DNA of 64,000 nt, taken from the NCBI RefSeq assembly GCF_033242265.1, contig NZ_BTFW01000001.1:1772501-1836500 (forward strand). The letters run 5' to 3'. Source of the DNA: Novosphingobium sp. IK01. Its GTDB lineage: Bacteria > Pseudomonadota > Alphaproteobacteria > Sphingomonadales > Sphingomonadaceae. Below the pieces are notes generated by a model. The model saw only the letters and a list, made by a program, of their open reading frames with translations, did not search any database and was not told where the DNA came from. Below, one piece after another: positions 9,514 to 18,603 of this stretch. Position numbers and translations under genes: made by a program. Positions within the stretch are counted from its first letter, which is position 1; every line of letters begins with the position of its first letter.

Positions 9514-10815
9514 TCAGAGAATGTACTTCGACAGGTCCGCGTTGGCGGCCAGCCCGCCCAGACGCTCCGCCACATAGGCCTCGTCGATGGCGACGGTCGT
9601 GCCCACGCGGTCCTCGGCATCGAAGCTGACTTCTTCGAGCAGCTTTTCCATGACCGTCTGCAAGCGACGGGCGCCGATGTTCTCGACCGTCTCGTTCACT
9701 TGCGCCGCGGTGCGGGCAATCGCGCGCACGGCTTGCGGCGTGAAATCGAGGGTGACCTGCTCGGTCGCCAGCAGCGCGCGGTACTGTTCGACGAGATTGG
9801 CGCGGGTTTCGGCCAGAATCCGCACGAAATCGTCCTCGCTCAGCGCCTTCAACTCAACGCGGATCGGCAGGCGGCCTTGCAGTTCGGGCAGCATGTCCGA
9901 AGGCTTGGCCACATGGAACGCGCCCGAGGCGATGAACAGCACGTGGTCGGTCTTCATCGGGCCATACTTGGTGGCCACCGTCGTCCCCTCGATCAGGGGC
10001 AGGAGGTCGCGCTGCACGCCCTCGCGGCTGACCGAGCCGCCGCGCACGTCGGACACCGCGATCTTGTCGATCTCGTCGAGGAAGACGATACCGTTGGTCT
10101 CCGCATTCTGGAGCGCCACGCGGGCCACGTCGTCCTGGTCCATGCGCTTTTCGGACTCTTCATCGACCAGCTTGTCCCAGGCATCGGCCACGCGCATCTT
10201 GCGGCGCTTGAGCGCCTGACGGCCAAAGGCCTTGCCCATCATGTCCGACAGGTTGATCATGCCCAGATTGCCGCCCATGCCGGGGATCTCCATCGACGCG
10301 GAGGGCTGGTCCTCCACCTCGATTTCCACCTCGACATCGTTCATCGCGCCTTCGGACAGGCGCTGGCGGAAGCTTTCGCGGGTGGCCTCGCTGGCCCCAT
10401 CACCGACAAGAGCCTTGAGCAGGCGGTCCATCGCCGCCTTGCTGGCCGCCTCGCGCACGGATTCGCGGCGGCGTTCCTTTTCAAGGCGGACGGCTTCCTC
10501 AGCCAGATCGCGGGCGATCTGCTCGACATCGCGGCCGACATAGCCGACCTCGGTGAACTTGGTCGCCTCGACCTTGACGAAGGGCGCATCGGCCAGCTTG
10601 GCCAGACGGCGGCTGATCTCGGTCTTGCCGCAGCCCGTGGGCCCGATCATCAGGATGTTCTTGGGAGACACCTCGTCGCGCAGGTCTGCCGAGAGGTGCT
10701 GGCGGCGCCAGCGGTTGCGCAGGGCCACGGCCACCGCGCGCTTGGCTTCGGTCTGGCCGACGATATGGGCGTCGAGCGCGCGGACGATGGCCTTGGGGGT
10801 CAGGGTATCGAGCAT
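9514..10815 (-). CDS. hslU: ATP-dependent protease ATPase subunit HslU
   Basis: The 433-residue AAA+ unfoldase of the HslVU (ClpYQ) protease, starting [20 protein letters not shown]. It has Walker [10 protein letters not shown], the GYVGRD pore loop, the I-domain (about residues 110-240), Walker [11 protein letters not shown], and the conserved C-terminus LSKYIL that docks into HslV. The start ATG shares one base with the hslV stop (TGATG), so translation is coupled. The open frame upstream of 10815 is only the antisense-like extension through hslV. Confidence 0.97.
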   Translation of the reverse strand: MLDTLTPKAIVRALDAHIVGQTEAKRAVAVALRNRWRRQHLSADLRDEVSPKNILMIGPTGCGKTEISRRLAKLADAPFVKVEATKFTEVGYVGRDVEQIARDLAEEAVRLEKERRRESVREAASKAAMDRLLKALVGDGASEATRESFRQRLSEGAMNDVEVEIEVEDQPSASMEIPGMGGNLGMINLSDMMGKAFGRQALKRRKMRVADAWDKLVDEESEKRMDQDDVARVALQNAETNGIVFLDEIDKIAVSDVRGGSVSREGVQRDLLPLIEGTTVATKYGPMKTDHVLFIASGAFHVAKPSDMLPELQGRLPIRVELKALSEDDFVRILAETRANLVEQYRALLATEQVTLDFTPQAVRAIARTAAQVNETVENIGARRLQTVMEKLLEEVSFDAEDRVGTTVAIDEAYVAERLGGLAANADLSKYIL

Positions 10816-11372
10816 CAGATTTCTTCCAGGGTCACGCGGTCGTTGGTGAACACGCAGATTTCGGCAGCCACCTGCATGGCGCGGCGGGCGATCTTCTCGG
10901 GGTCGTCCTCGTAGGCATCGAGCGCGCGCGCCGCCGAGAGCGCATAGTTGCCGCCCGAACCGATCGCAGTAATCCCGCCTTCGGGTTCGAGCACGTCGCC
11001 ATTGCCGGTGAGCACCAGCAGCGTCTCGGCATCGGCCACGATCATCAGGGCTTCGAGGTTGCGCAGATATTTGTCGGTGCGCCAGTCCTTGGCGAGTTCG
11101 ACGGCGGCGCGCATGAGCTGGCCGCGATGCTGTTCCAGCTTGCGTTCGAGCCGCTCGAACAGGGTGAAGGCATCCGCCGTCGCCCCGGCAAACCCGGCGA
11201 TCACCTTGCCATCGCCGATGCGCCGCACCTTGCGCGCATTGGGCTTCATGACGGTGTTGCCCATGGAAACCTGGCCATCGCCCGCGATCACGGTGCGGCC
11301 GTTCTTCTTCACCCCGATGATGGTGGTGCCGTGCCACTGGACCAGGCCGTGGCTCGCCTTGCTGTCGTTCAT
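10815..11372 (-). CDS. hslV: ATP-dependent protease peptidase subunit HslV
   Basis: A 185-residue proteasome-like peptidase. The start [10 protein letters not shown] at 11372 gives the usual length; an in-frame upstream start at 11402 would add ten residues. Processing after HG exposes the catalytic threonine (Thr16 of TTIIGV). The [10 protein letters not shown] and [14 protein letters not shown] stretches are conserved family features. It forms the double hexamer that degrades proteins fed by HslU, whose gene overlaps its stop by one base. Confidence 0.97.
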   Translation of the reverse strand: MNDSKASHGLVQWHGTTIIGVKKNGRTVIAGDGQVSMGNTVMKPNARKVRRIGDGKVIAGFAGATADAFTLFERLERKLEQHRGQLMRAAVELAKDWRTDKYLRNLEALMIVADAETLLVLTGNGDVLEPEGGITAIGSGGNYALSAARALDAYEDDPEKIARRAMQVAAEICVFTNDRVTLEEI

Positions 11373-11471
11373 GGCCGCGATATGGGATCGCGCAGCCAGC
11401 ATTCAAGCGGGCGAGGCATGAGGGTGGGGCAAGCGGGTGGGGCAAGCGGGCTCCCCCGAGCCGCCTTCCGG

Positions 11472-12005
11472 TTACAGCTTGCAGGCGTAGAGGAATTCCG
11501 GGTCGCAGTGGGTGCCCACCCAGAATTCGATGTCGGCGATCTTGGCAAAGCCGAAGCGGTGGTAGAACCGCTGGGCCTCGGGGTTGTCGCTGTAGACCGT
11601 CAACTGGATCTCGTCGGCGCCCTGCGTGCGGGCCTGCGCGATGGCCCAGTCCATCAGGCGGCGCCCCAGCCCGCCGCCCAGCCGCGCGGGATCGGTGTAG
11701 AGCTGCTTCAATTCGAGCGGGCGGGTGGACGTGCTGAATTCGCGCGGCAGCGTGCTGTCGAGAACGAGCTTGCAGAACGCGACCAGCGCGCCCTCTTCCT
11801 CGATCACCGCGATGCGCATGCCCGGATCGGCCAGTTGGCGCGCGGTCGTCGCGTCGCTGTGCGCCTCTTCCATGAAGGCGGCAAAATCCGCCGGATCATA
11901 GAGATGCTCGAACTTGGCGGCCACCGCCCGGCGCGCGAGCGCGGCCAGCGGCAGGGCATCATCGGGGGTGGCAAGGCGCAGCACGGGCGAGGAAGCGGTG
12001 GTCAT
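11472..12005 (-). CDS. GNAT family N-acetyltransferase
   Basis: A 177-residue single-domain GNAT protein. The acetyl-CoA binding motif A is visible as [20 protein letters not shown] (the R/QxxGxG/A loop), and the C-terminal motif B as [19 protein letters not shown]. The substrate is unknown; proteins of this type acetylate small amines or protein N-termini. It is transcribed in the same direction as hslV but ~100 bases downstream of the next gene, so it may be monocistronic. Confidence 0.8.
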   Translation of the reverse strand: MTTASSPVLRLATPDDALPLAALARRAVAAKFEHLYDPADFAAFMEEAHSDATTARQLADPGMRIAVIEEEGALVAFCKLVLDSTLPREFSTSTRPLELKQLYTDPARLGGGLGRRLMDWAIAQARTQGADEIQLTVYSDNPEAQRFYHRFGFAKIADIEFWVGTHCDPEFLYACKL

Positions 12006-12061
12006 GGCGCTCGCATAGCCCCCGCCCGGCCTCTTGACCAGATGGCCCCAACGCCCCCAAT

Positions 12062-12511
12062 TCAGCCCGCAGGCTTGGGCGCCACCGGAGCGGGAGTCTT
12101 GTCCTTGGGGGGCCGCGTATAGGGCACGAACTTGTCGAGGCCGACAAAGCCGCGCCAGAACCCGCTGGTCCGGTCGCGCAACTGGATCGTATCGACCGAG
12201 CAGAGCTGCGCACTGGTCAGGCGGGTGACCAATATGTCGTCGCTGCGCAACTGGTCGGCGCCCAGCCGGGGCTTTTGCAGATAGAGCGTGCTGCCCGCAT
12301 CATAGAGGATGCCGATCCCCTCGAAAATCTGCGAGCGGGACACGGTGGGCATATAGATGCAGTCGACCGGCTTGCCCGCCTCGCGCCCGGCCAGCGCCTT
12401 GTCGAGCTGCTCCTGCGGGGTCAGCCGAGGCTTGGCCTGAACAGCCGGTCCGGCCAGGGCCAGACCGCCCACGGCCAGCGAAACAGCGAGTAACCGGGCC
12501 AGCTTCGTCAT
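12062..12511 (-). CDS. Conserved secreted/periplasmic protein of unknown function
   Basis: 149 residues with an N-terminal signal peptide (MTKLARLLAVSLAVGGLALAG, cleavage near VQA-KP). The mature part is small, with two cysteines (PVDCIYMP and SAQLCSVDT) that could form a disulfide, and a Pro/Lys-rich tail. I recognise no domain. Genes like this are seen in sphingomonads, but that is a memory-based impression. Confidence 0.6.
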   Translation of the reverse strand: MTKLARLLAVSLAVGGLALAGPAVQAKPRLTPQEQLDKALAGREAGKPVDCIYMPTVSRSQIFEGIGILYDAGSTLYLQKPRLGADQLRSDDILVTRLTSAQLCSVDTIQLRDRTSGFWRGFVGLDKFVPYTRPPKDKTPAPVAPKPAG

Positions 12512-12620
12512 GATACGCCTCGATTTCTGTGCGGTTCACGAAATGTCGAAGAGGCTTATATCCGATATGGGCTGAACCGGGCGTGAAAAAAGATGTCCTG
12601 CGCCCGGTTCCACATCCTGT

Positions 12621-14063
12621 TCAGGCCGTGCCGCCCACCGTCAGCCCGTCGACCAGAACGCTGGGCTGGCCCACGCCGGCCGGCACGCTCTGCCCGCTCT
12701 TGCCGCACATGCCCACGCCCTCGTCGAGCGCGAAATCGTTGCCGATGCCGATCATCTTGTTGAGCACGGTCGGCCCGTCGCCGATCAGGGTCGCGCCCTT
12801 GATCGGGTCGCCCAGCTTGCCATCCCTGACCATATAGGCCTCGGTGCAGCTGAACACGAACTTGCCGCTGGTGATGTCGACCTGCCCGCCGCCAAACGAC
12901 TTGGCAAAGATGCCGTTCTTCACGCGCGAGAGCAGTTCCGCCGGGTCGTCCTGTCCGCCGCGCATGAAGGTGTTGGTCATGCGCGGCAGCGGCGCATGGG
13001 CATAGCTTTCGCGACGGCCATTGCCGGTCGGCGCCACACCCATCAGCCGCGCGCTCAGCCGGTCGTGGATATACCCCTTGAGCACGCCGTCCTCGATCAG
13101 CACGTTTTCCTGCGTGGGCGTGCCCTCGTCGTCGATCGAGAGCGAGCCGCGCCGCCCCTGCCCGCCCAGCCCCAGCAGCGTGCCATCATCGACCACGGTG
13201 ACGCCCGGCGCTGCCACGCGCTGGCCGATGCGGCCCGAAAAGGCGCTGGTGCCCTTGCGGTTGAAATCGCCCTCAAGCCCATGGCCGACCGCCTCGTGCA
13301 GCAAGACGCCGGGCCAGCCGGGGCCGACCAGCACGGTCATCTCGCCCGCAGGGGCCGCCACTGCCGAAAGGTTGACGCGGGCCTGGTGCAGCGCCTCGTC
13401 GATCCCGCGATTCCAGGTTTCGGGCAGCAGCAGGTCGTCATAAAGGCGCCGCCCGCCGATCCCGAACGAGCCGGTCTCGCGCCGCCCGTTCTCCTCGACC
13501 ACCACGCTGATGTTCAAACGCACGAGCGGGCGCACATCGTGGGCCACGAAGCCATCGGCGCGCACGATCTCGACCACCGACCACGAGCCCGAGAGCGAGG
13601 CCGAGACCTGCACCACGCGCGGATCACGCGCACGGGCCGCCGCGTCGATCTCTTCGAGCAGGCGCACCTTGGTTTCAAACGGCACCTGATCGAGCGGCGA
13701 GGCATCGGTATAGAGATGGCGGTTGTTGTGGCGCGGGGGCGGCGCGGGCTGGCCCTTGGCGGGGTCGAGCAGGCGCAGCGTCTCGCCCGCGCGCGCAATG
13801 GCGGCGGCGGTCAGCGCATTGGCATGGGCAAAGCCGGTCATCTCACCCGAGACCCCGCGCAGGCCGAACCCGGCATCGCGCGAATAGTCGGCGGTCTTGA
13901 GGCGCCCGTCGTCGAAGCCGAAGCTCTCGCTCGCCACGAATTGCAGGAACAGCTCGCCATCGTCGCAAGCCGAAAGCGACTCGCGCGTGAGGCGCAAGGC
14001 ATCCTCGGGCGTGAGCTGGCCGGGGCGGTAGAGCAGCGAGCGGGTATCGGCAGAAAGGGTCAT
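12621..14063 (-). CDS. tldD: Metalloprotease TldD
   Basis: The 480-residue catalytic subunit of the TldD/TldE protease. The zinc site is visible as LLHEAVGHGLEGD, the HExxxH motif with a downstream acidic ligand. The C-terminal TSGKFVFSCTEAYMVRDGKLG block matches the family. TldD with TldE trims unfolded peptides and matures some peptide products such as microcin B17. No tldE is present within the window, which is common. Confidence 0.95.
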   Translation of the reverse strand: MTLSADTRSLLYRPGQLTPEDALRLTRESLSACDDGELFLQFVASESFGFDDGRLKTADYSRDAGFGLRGVSGEMTGFAHANALTAAAIARAGETLRLLDPAKGQPAPPPRHNNRHLYTDASPLDQVPFETKVRLLEEIDAAARARDPRVVQVSASLSGSWSVVEIVRADGFVAHDVRPLVRLNISVVVEENGRRETGSFGIGGRRLYDDLLLPETWNRGIDEALHQARVNLSAVAAPAGEMTVLVGPGWPGVLLHEAVGHGLEGDFNRKGTSAFSGRIGQRVAAPGVTVVDDGTLLGLGGQGRRGSLSIDDEGTPTQENVLIEDGVLKGYIHDRLSARLMGVAPTGNGRRESYAHAPLPRMTNTFMRGGQDDPAELLSRVKNGIFAKSFGGGQVDITSGKFVFSCTEAYMVRDGKLGDPIKGATLIGDGPTVLNKMIGIGNDFALDEGVGMCGKSGQSVPAGVGQPSVLVDGLTVGGTA

Positions 14064-14143
14064 CGCGCCGATATAGGCATCCGCCCGCCACTTAGCCAGC
14101 GACTGTTGCGCCAGCGCCTGGTGGGCCAGCGGATGCTGTCATG

Positions 14144-14167
14144 AAAAAAGGGACGCCGCAGCGCCCC
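14144..14167 (-). terminator. Intrinsic terminator after the zinc-ribbon gene
   Basis: On the minus strand a GGGGCGC stem, TGCG loop and GCGTCCC arm (one mismatch) is followed by six U residues. It lies 12 bases past the stop of the 14179 gene and before tldD, so it separates the two minus-strand units. Confidence 0.75.
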
Positions 14168-14178
14168 TGATCAGGCCC

Positions 14179-14403
14179 TCAGGCCGCCTTGGTTTCGCCG
14201 GTGGTGTCGGCAGGCCCGCCCTTGAGCACGAAGCGACGGTCGCAATAGCCGCATTCGACATAGCCCTTTTCGTCGATTTCAAGCCAGACGCGCGGGTGGC
14301 CGAGCGCGGAAGGCTTGAACGAGCCGTTGGAACGGATGCCGCTGGCCCCATCGCAGCTCACGCGGGTGGCATCGGTGAAGATCGTTTCGGGTGGCTGGAT
14401 CAT
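14179..14403 (-). CDS. Zinc-finger (CHCC) domain protein, NDUFS6-like
   Basis: The start is taken at MIQPPETIFTD (14403), giving 74 residues; 11 extra residues upstream look unrelated. The Cys-His-Cys-Cys zinc ligands appear in VSCDGASG, LGHPRVWLEI and VECGYCDRRFVLKGG, the signature of the zf-CHCC family. It includes the NDUFS6 accessory subunit of complex I and alphaproteobacterial homologues. No other complex I gene lies nearby. Confidence 0.85.
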   Translation of the reverse strand: MIQPPETIFTDATRVSCDGASGIRSNGSFKPSALGHPRVWLEIDEKGYVECGYCDRRFVLKGGPADTTGETKAA

Positions 14404-14520
14404 GGCCGAGCCGGTTAGCAAATGCGCGCGATGCACACAATTGCCGTTTTATCCGGGCAGATGCAGTTTTGACCGATCAGAAGCCTTTACCTCGCGTCCA
14501 TCCACAGGCAGGAAGCCCCC

Positions 14521-15489
14521 ATGCTGTCCCCCGCCACCCCGCACCACCCCGCGATCATCACCGACGAACCGGCCATCCGCATCCGCGATCTGGCCAAGGA
14601 ATATGCCGCCACCGGCAAGTCGCCGGCCAAGCGCGCGCTGCAAGGGGTGAGCTTCGACGTGCCGCGCGGGCAGATCTTCGGCCTGCTCGGCCCCAATGGC
14701 GCGGGCAAGTCGACCCTGATCAACACGCTGGCGGGCCTCGTGCTCAAGTCCTCGGGCACGGTCGAGATCTGGGGCCACGACATCGACACCGACCGCCGCA
14801 ACGCCAAGGCGGCCATCGGCATCGTGCCGCAGGAAATCGTGTTCGACCCGTTCTTCACCCCGATCGAGGTGCTCGACATCCAGGCCGGGCTCTATGGCGT
14901 GCCCAAGCACCTGCGCCGCTCGATGGACCTGCTCAAGGCGGTCCATCTGGCCGACAAGGCGCGCGCCTATTCGCGCTCGCTCTCGGGCGGCATGAAGCGC
15001 CGCCTGCTGATCGCCAAGGCGATGGTCCACACTCCCCCGGTCCTCGTGCTCGACGAGCCGACCGCCGGGGTCGATGTCGAACTGCGCCGCCAGTTGTGGG
15101 AACTGGTGTCCGAACTGAACGCCGGGGGCGTGACGGTGGTGCTCACCACGCACTACCTCGAAGAGGCCGAGCAGCTGTGCGACCGCATCGCGATCATCAA
15201 CCACGGCCAGCTGATCACCAACAAGCCCACCCGCGAACTGGTGGGCATGGCGCGCGAGAAAGTCGTCGTGCTCACGCTCGACAGGCCGCTGGCGCAGGCC
15301 CCGCAGCACCCGGCCTTCCTCAAGGCCGTGCTCAACGACCGGCAGGTCGAGATCACCTATAACAAGGACCGCAGCAACGCGGGTGAAGTGCTCGGGCTGG
15401 TCCAGGCCATGGGCGTGAACATCATCGACGTGTCCACCCGCGAGGCCGATCTGGAAGATGTCTTCGTCCGCCTGACCGCTCAAAGCTGA
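14521..15489 (+). CDS. ABC transporter ATP-binding protein (ABC-2 type)
   Basis: 322 residues with Walker A GPNGAGKST, Q-loop VPQEIVFDPF, signature LSGGMKRRLLIAKAM, Walker B VLVLDEPTAGVD and the H-loop TTHYLEEAEQL. This arrangement is typical of the ATPases that drive ABC-2 exporters (drug, polysaccharide or lipid). A GGCAGGA ribosome site precedes the ATG. No permease gene follows within the window; the next plus-strand gene is nadB, so the partner must lie elsewhere or have been lost. Confidence 0.85.
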   Translation: MLSPATPHHPAIITDEPAIRIRDLAKEYAATGKSPAKRALQGVSFDVPRGQIFGLLGPNGAGKSTLINTLAGLVLKSSGTVEIWGHDIDTDRRNAKAAIGIVPQEIVFDPFFTPIEVLDIQAGLYGVPKHLRRSMDLLKAVHLADKARAYSRSLSGGMKRRLLIAKAMVHTPPVLVLDEPTAGVDVELRRQLWELVSELNAGGVTVVLTTHYLEEAEQLCDRIAIINHGQLITNKPTRELVGMAREKVVVLTLDRPLAQAPQHPAFLKAVLNDRQVEITYNKDRSNAGEVLGLVQAMGVNIIDVSTREADLEDVFVRLTAQS

Positions 15490-15657
15490 AGGCCAAAGAC
15501 CGGCGGACCTGAAGATCGGCCCGTTTCAAGGATCGGCCCGCTTGAGGATCAACCGTCCGGGACGCCCCCTCGGACCGTACGGTTTTGATTAACGCAATCA
15601 GGTCAAGGAACAGCCCCCGGCCGTCGGAATGGCGCGCCGGGGCAGGCCCGCTCGTGC

Positions 15658-15834
15658 CTAGTTTCCGGTGCCGCCTTCCAGTTCATCCACGCTGCGCCAG
15701 CCGCCACCGGACCGGCGAAAGACCGGTTTGCCACAATGGGTGCAATCCGACGTGTAATGGAAACCATCCCAGACTACATTCCTGCGCTGTGGGCGATGGC
15801 GGTTGAACAGGCAGAGAACGCGACCGAAAAGCAT
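15658..15834 (-). CDS. 58-residue CxxC small protein
   Basis: A short open frame on the minus strand begins MLFGRVLCLFNRHRPQRR and ends with SVDELEGGTGN. It contains WDGFHYTSDCTHCGKPVFRR, a CxxC knuckle flanked by aromatic and basic residues as in minimal zinc ribbons or rubredoxin-like knuckles. Codon use fits the neighbours. The gene is too short for most length filters but fills an otherwise empty 580-base gap and has a clean stop. Function unknown; metal binding is inferred from the single CxxC pair. Confidence 0.65.
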   Translation of the reverse strand: MLFGRVLCLFNRHRPQRRNVVWDGFHYTSDCTHCGKPVFRRSGGGWRSVDELEGGTGN

Positions 15835-15875
15835 GATGACTTCGACTCCGGGTGGAAAAGGGCGGACCCCGTGAA

Positions 15876-15938
15876 CACTAACTTTCGATCATGAAGAAAT
15901 GAAATTAAATTATCGTTAGTAACTAACCAAAGTTAGTG
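15876..15938. promoter_or_regulatory. Operator-like palindrome cluster upstream of nadB
   Basis: CACTAACTTT (15876-15885) and its exact reverse complement AAAGTTAGTG (15929-15938) flank an AT-rich stretch that also contains the palindrome GTTAGT-A-ACTAAC (15915-15927). Four TTAGT/ACTAA half sites therefore occur in 63 bases, in a locally AT-rich island of otherwise GC-rich DNA. The position, about 130 bases upstream of nadB and upstream of the divergent CxxC gene, suits a repressor site. No specific regulator can be named. Confidence 0.5.
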
Positions 15939-16070
15939 CACACTCCCCGGCAGGCCCGCCACCGCGCCAAAAACCGCTGCAAACCCAAAACCCTTTGCAA
16001 ACTGCGCGTCACAGGCCCAAGAGGCCCGCGTGATGACCAGACCCACCCTCATCGCCTGCGGAGCCCGTCC

Positions 16071-17663
16071 ATGAACGCGCCCGACGTCCTCATCATCGGC
16101 TCGGGCGCCGCCGGCCTTACCGCCGCGCTCGTGCTCGCAGAGCGCTGCAAGGTGCTCGTCGTGGCCAAGGGCCGACTCGACGGCGGCTCGACCGCCTGGG
16201 CCCAGGGCGGGATCGCCGCCGTGCTCGATGAAGGCGACACCTTCGAGGATCACATCCGCGACACGATGATCGCCGGGTGCGGCCTCAACCGCCGCGAGAG
16301 CGTCGAATATGTCGTCGAACACGCGCCGCAAGCCATCGCCAGCCTCGCGCGGATCGGTGTCCCCTTCAACGAGGAAGCCGGCAGCCTCCACCTCACCCGC
16401 GAAGGCGGCCACTCGCACCGCCGCATCGTCCATGTCGACGATGCCACGGGCGCGGCTGTCCAGCAGGCGCTGATCAAGGCGGCCACGGCCCACCCGAACA
16501 TCACGCTCAAGCCCGACATGGTCGCCATCGACCTCGTCACCGACCGCCACCGCACGGCGCCTGCCGGTGATCGCCGGGTCTGGGGCGTCTATGCGCTCAA
16601 CGCGGCGACCGGCAAGGTCGAGTGCCTGACCGCGCGCGCGACGATCCTGGCGACCGGAGGCGCGGGCCGCACCTATCTGTTCAGCACCGCCCCGCGCGGA
16701 GCCACGGGCGATGGCATCGCGATGGCCTGGCGCGCCGGGTGCCGGGTCTCGAACATGGAATTCATGCAGTTCCACCCGACCTGCCTCTATCACCGCGACG
16801 TCAAGAACTTCCTGATCACCGAGGCGGTGCGCGGCGAAGGCGGACACCTGAAGATCCCCCCCGGCTATCCGGGCGAGGGCGAGCGGTTCATGCCCCGCTT
16901 CGACCCGCGCGAGGAACTGGCCCCGCGCGATGTCGTCGCGCGCGCGATCGACCACGAGATCAAGCGCCTCGGGCTCGACTATGTCCACCTCGACATCAGC
17001 CACAAGGACCCCGACTTCGTGCGCGGGCACTTCCCCAATATCCACGAGCGCCTGCTCGGGCTGGGCATCGACATGACGCGCGAGCCGATCCCGGTCGTGC
17101 CTGCCCAGCACTATACCTGCGGGGGCGTGCTGGTCGATCTGGCGGGCCGGACGGATCTGGCCGGGCTCTATGCGGTGGGCGAATGCTCGGAAAGCGGGCT
17201 CCACGGGGCCAATCGCCTGGCCTCGAACAGCCTGCTCGAATGCTTCGTGTTCGGCGATGCGGCCGCGCGCGACATTCTGGCCCGCTGGGACGATTTCGCC
17301 CCCCCGCCCGACGTGCGCGCGTGGGACGACAGCCGGGTCGCCGATTCCGACGAGGAAGTGGTGATCAAGCAGAACTGGACCGAACTGCGCCGCTTCATGT
17401 GGAACTATGTGGGCATCGTGCGCACCAACAAGCGCCTCGAACGCGCCGCGCACCGCATCAAGCTGCTCAAGAACGAGGTCAACGAGTACTACGGCAACGT
17501 GCGCGTGACCGCCGACCTGATCGAGCTGCGCAACCTGCTCCAGGCTGCCGACCTCATCGTGAAAAGCGCCCGCGCCCGCCGCGAAAGCCGGGGCCTGCAC
17601 TACAACCAGGACTACCCCGAGGCCCAGCCCGCCGCGCGCGAGACGATTCTGGTTCCCAACTGA
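16071..17663 (+). CDS. nadB: L-aspartate oxidase
   Basis: The start MNAPDVLIIGSGAAG (16071) puts the FAD-binding GxGxxG at the N-terminus; the longer frame to 15936 runs through the operator region and is rejected. The 530-residue protein has the GGSTAWAQGGIAA flavin motif, the HxxHTRE-like catalytic region, and the SEShGLHGANRLASNSLLE block of the fumarate reductase/aspartate oxidase family. It oxidises L-aspartate to iminoaspartate, the first step of NAD synthesis. nadA and nadC are not in the window. Confidence 0.95.
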   Translation: MNAPDVLIIGSGAAGLTAALVLAERCKVLVVAKGRLDGGSTAWAQGGIAAVLDEGDTFEDHIRDTMIAGCGLNRRESVEYVVEHAPQAIASLARIGVPFNEEAGSLHLTREGGHSHRRIVHVDDATGAAVQQALIKAATAHPNITLKPDMVAIDLVTDRHRTAPAGDRRVWGVYALNAATGKVECLTARATILATGGAGRTYLFSTAPRGATGDGIAMAWRAGCRVSNMEFMQFHPTCLYHRDVKNFLITEAVRGEGGHLKIPPGYPGEGERFMPRFDPREELAPRDVVARAIDHEIKRLGLDYVHLDISHKDPDFVRGHFPNIHERLLGLGIDMTREPIPVVPAQHYTCGGVLVDLAGRTDLAGLYAVGECSESGLHGANRLASNSLLECFVFGDAAARDILARWDDFAPPPDVRAWDDSRVADSDEEVVIKQNWTELRRFMWNYVGIVRTNKRLERAAHRIKLLKNEVNEYYGNVRVTADLIELRNLLQAADLIVKSARARRESRGLHYNQDYPEAQPAARETILVPN

Positions 17664-17713
17664 GAAACACCCTTGCCAGCCCCCTTGTGCCCACCGCACA
17701 GGGAGGACTGAAT

Positions 17714-17755
17714 GAAATCCGGCGGGATTATAAAATCCAAATCCCGCCGGATTTC
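17714..17755. terminator. Bidirectional hairpin between nadB and the GlsB-like gene
   Basis: A perfect 15-bp inverted repeat (17714-17728 and 17741-17755) with a 12-base loop lies between two convergent genes. There is no U-tract, so it may act as a stabiliser or Rho-independent stop in both directions. Confidence 0.65.
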
Positions 17756-17772
17756 ACTCCCGTAAACGCCGC

Positions 17773-18024
17773 CTACCAGAAATGGCGGCCCAGATAGATC
17801 AGCACGAGCGCGCCCACCACCGAGGCCAGGCACCCGGCCCGGTTGAACCCTTCGCCCACCGTGCCGCGCCCGGCCAGGCTCGAAGCCAGCCCCGCCACCA
17901 GCGCCCCGCCGATCCCCAGCAGGATCGTGCGCGCCAGCCCCATGTCGACCGCGCCGGGATAGAGCACGCGGGCGGCCAACCCCACCAGCAGACCCGAAAG
18001 CAACATCGAGAGAATATCACCCAA
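17773..18024 (-). CDS. GlsB/YeaQ/YmgE family membrane protein
   Basis: An 83-residue protein made of three hydrophobic, glycine-rich segments (LLSGLLVGLAARVLYPG, TILLGIGGALVAGLASSLAG, and a last segment ending LIYLGRHFW). This is the transglycosylase-associated family, often stress-induced in bacteria. The role is unknown; location is the inner membrane. Confidence 0.85.
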   Translation of the reverse strand: MGDILSMLLSGLLVGLAARVLYPGAVDMGLARTILLGIGGALVAGLASSLAGRGTVGEGFNRAGCLASVVGALVLIYLGRHFW

Positions 18025-18192
18025 GGGGCATCACCTTTCCTGTTTTTTGCATTGGCTGCGTAAACCACTATGCCGGGGATAAACGCACTCGAAAAATATA
18101 TTTCGCGAAGGGCAATTTCCCCTTGCATCCTTCGTTCGCCAAGGATTGCCGCGCGTCGCGCCCGCTCACGCCTTGCCCGCTTATCTTCGCGC

Positions 18193-18257
18193 CCACCCGG
18201 ATAGGGATCGAACCCTCTTGCGCGGGCGAAAAGATACCCATACTACACCACCTGTTG
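18193..18257 (-). pseudogene. tRNA-like degenerate element
   Basis: Read on the minus strand, the element has a T-arm-like GAGGGTTCGATCCCTAT, a D-arm-like TGGTGTAGTATGGG, and partly pairing ends (CAACAGG against CCGGGTG, five of seven pairs). It is about 65 bases long, too short for a standard cloverleaf, with a weak D-stem and no CCA. It may be a decayed tRNA or a tRNA mimic. No amino acid identity can be assigned. Confidence 0.3.
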
Positions 18258-18603
18258 TGGTCGCAGTGATCGCCACCAACCAAACCTAGTCAGACGTCGG
18301 GAGACCCCGCAAGGGGGACACGGACCATCCGCCAATCGGCGGACCCGTTGGCGTCGCTGCGTTTTTGGGCTCGTGCGGCACTGCACCATGACGGAAGGAG
18401 GCGTATCGTTCTTCTTCTGTTTCGATTTTGGCATGACCCTTGCGAAGGCTTCGAACGAGCGATGGCTCCGATGAGGCTCTGGCAGGGGCTGTCGCGGTCT
18501 GGGCCGTTGCAGGCAGCACCTGCTGCCACGCGGCCTGTGAACGGGTGTCTTTTGATCCGGTCCGTCGGACAAGGGCGGACCTCGTGAACAACGGGGAACG
18601 ACC

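Noticed and set aside
15585-15806. 73-codon plus-strand frame in the nadB upstream gap
   Set aside because: It overlaps the better supported CxxC gene on the other strand and has no ribosome site or motif.
18290-18320. B12-box-like GTCGGGAGACCCCGC upstream of nrdA
   Set aside because: No matching cobalamin riboswitch core is found around it at the right spacing, and the enzyme is class I, which does not use cobalamin.
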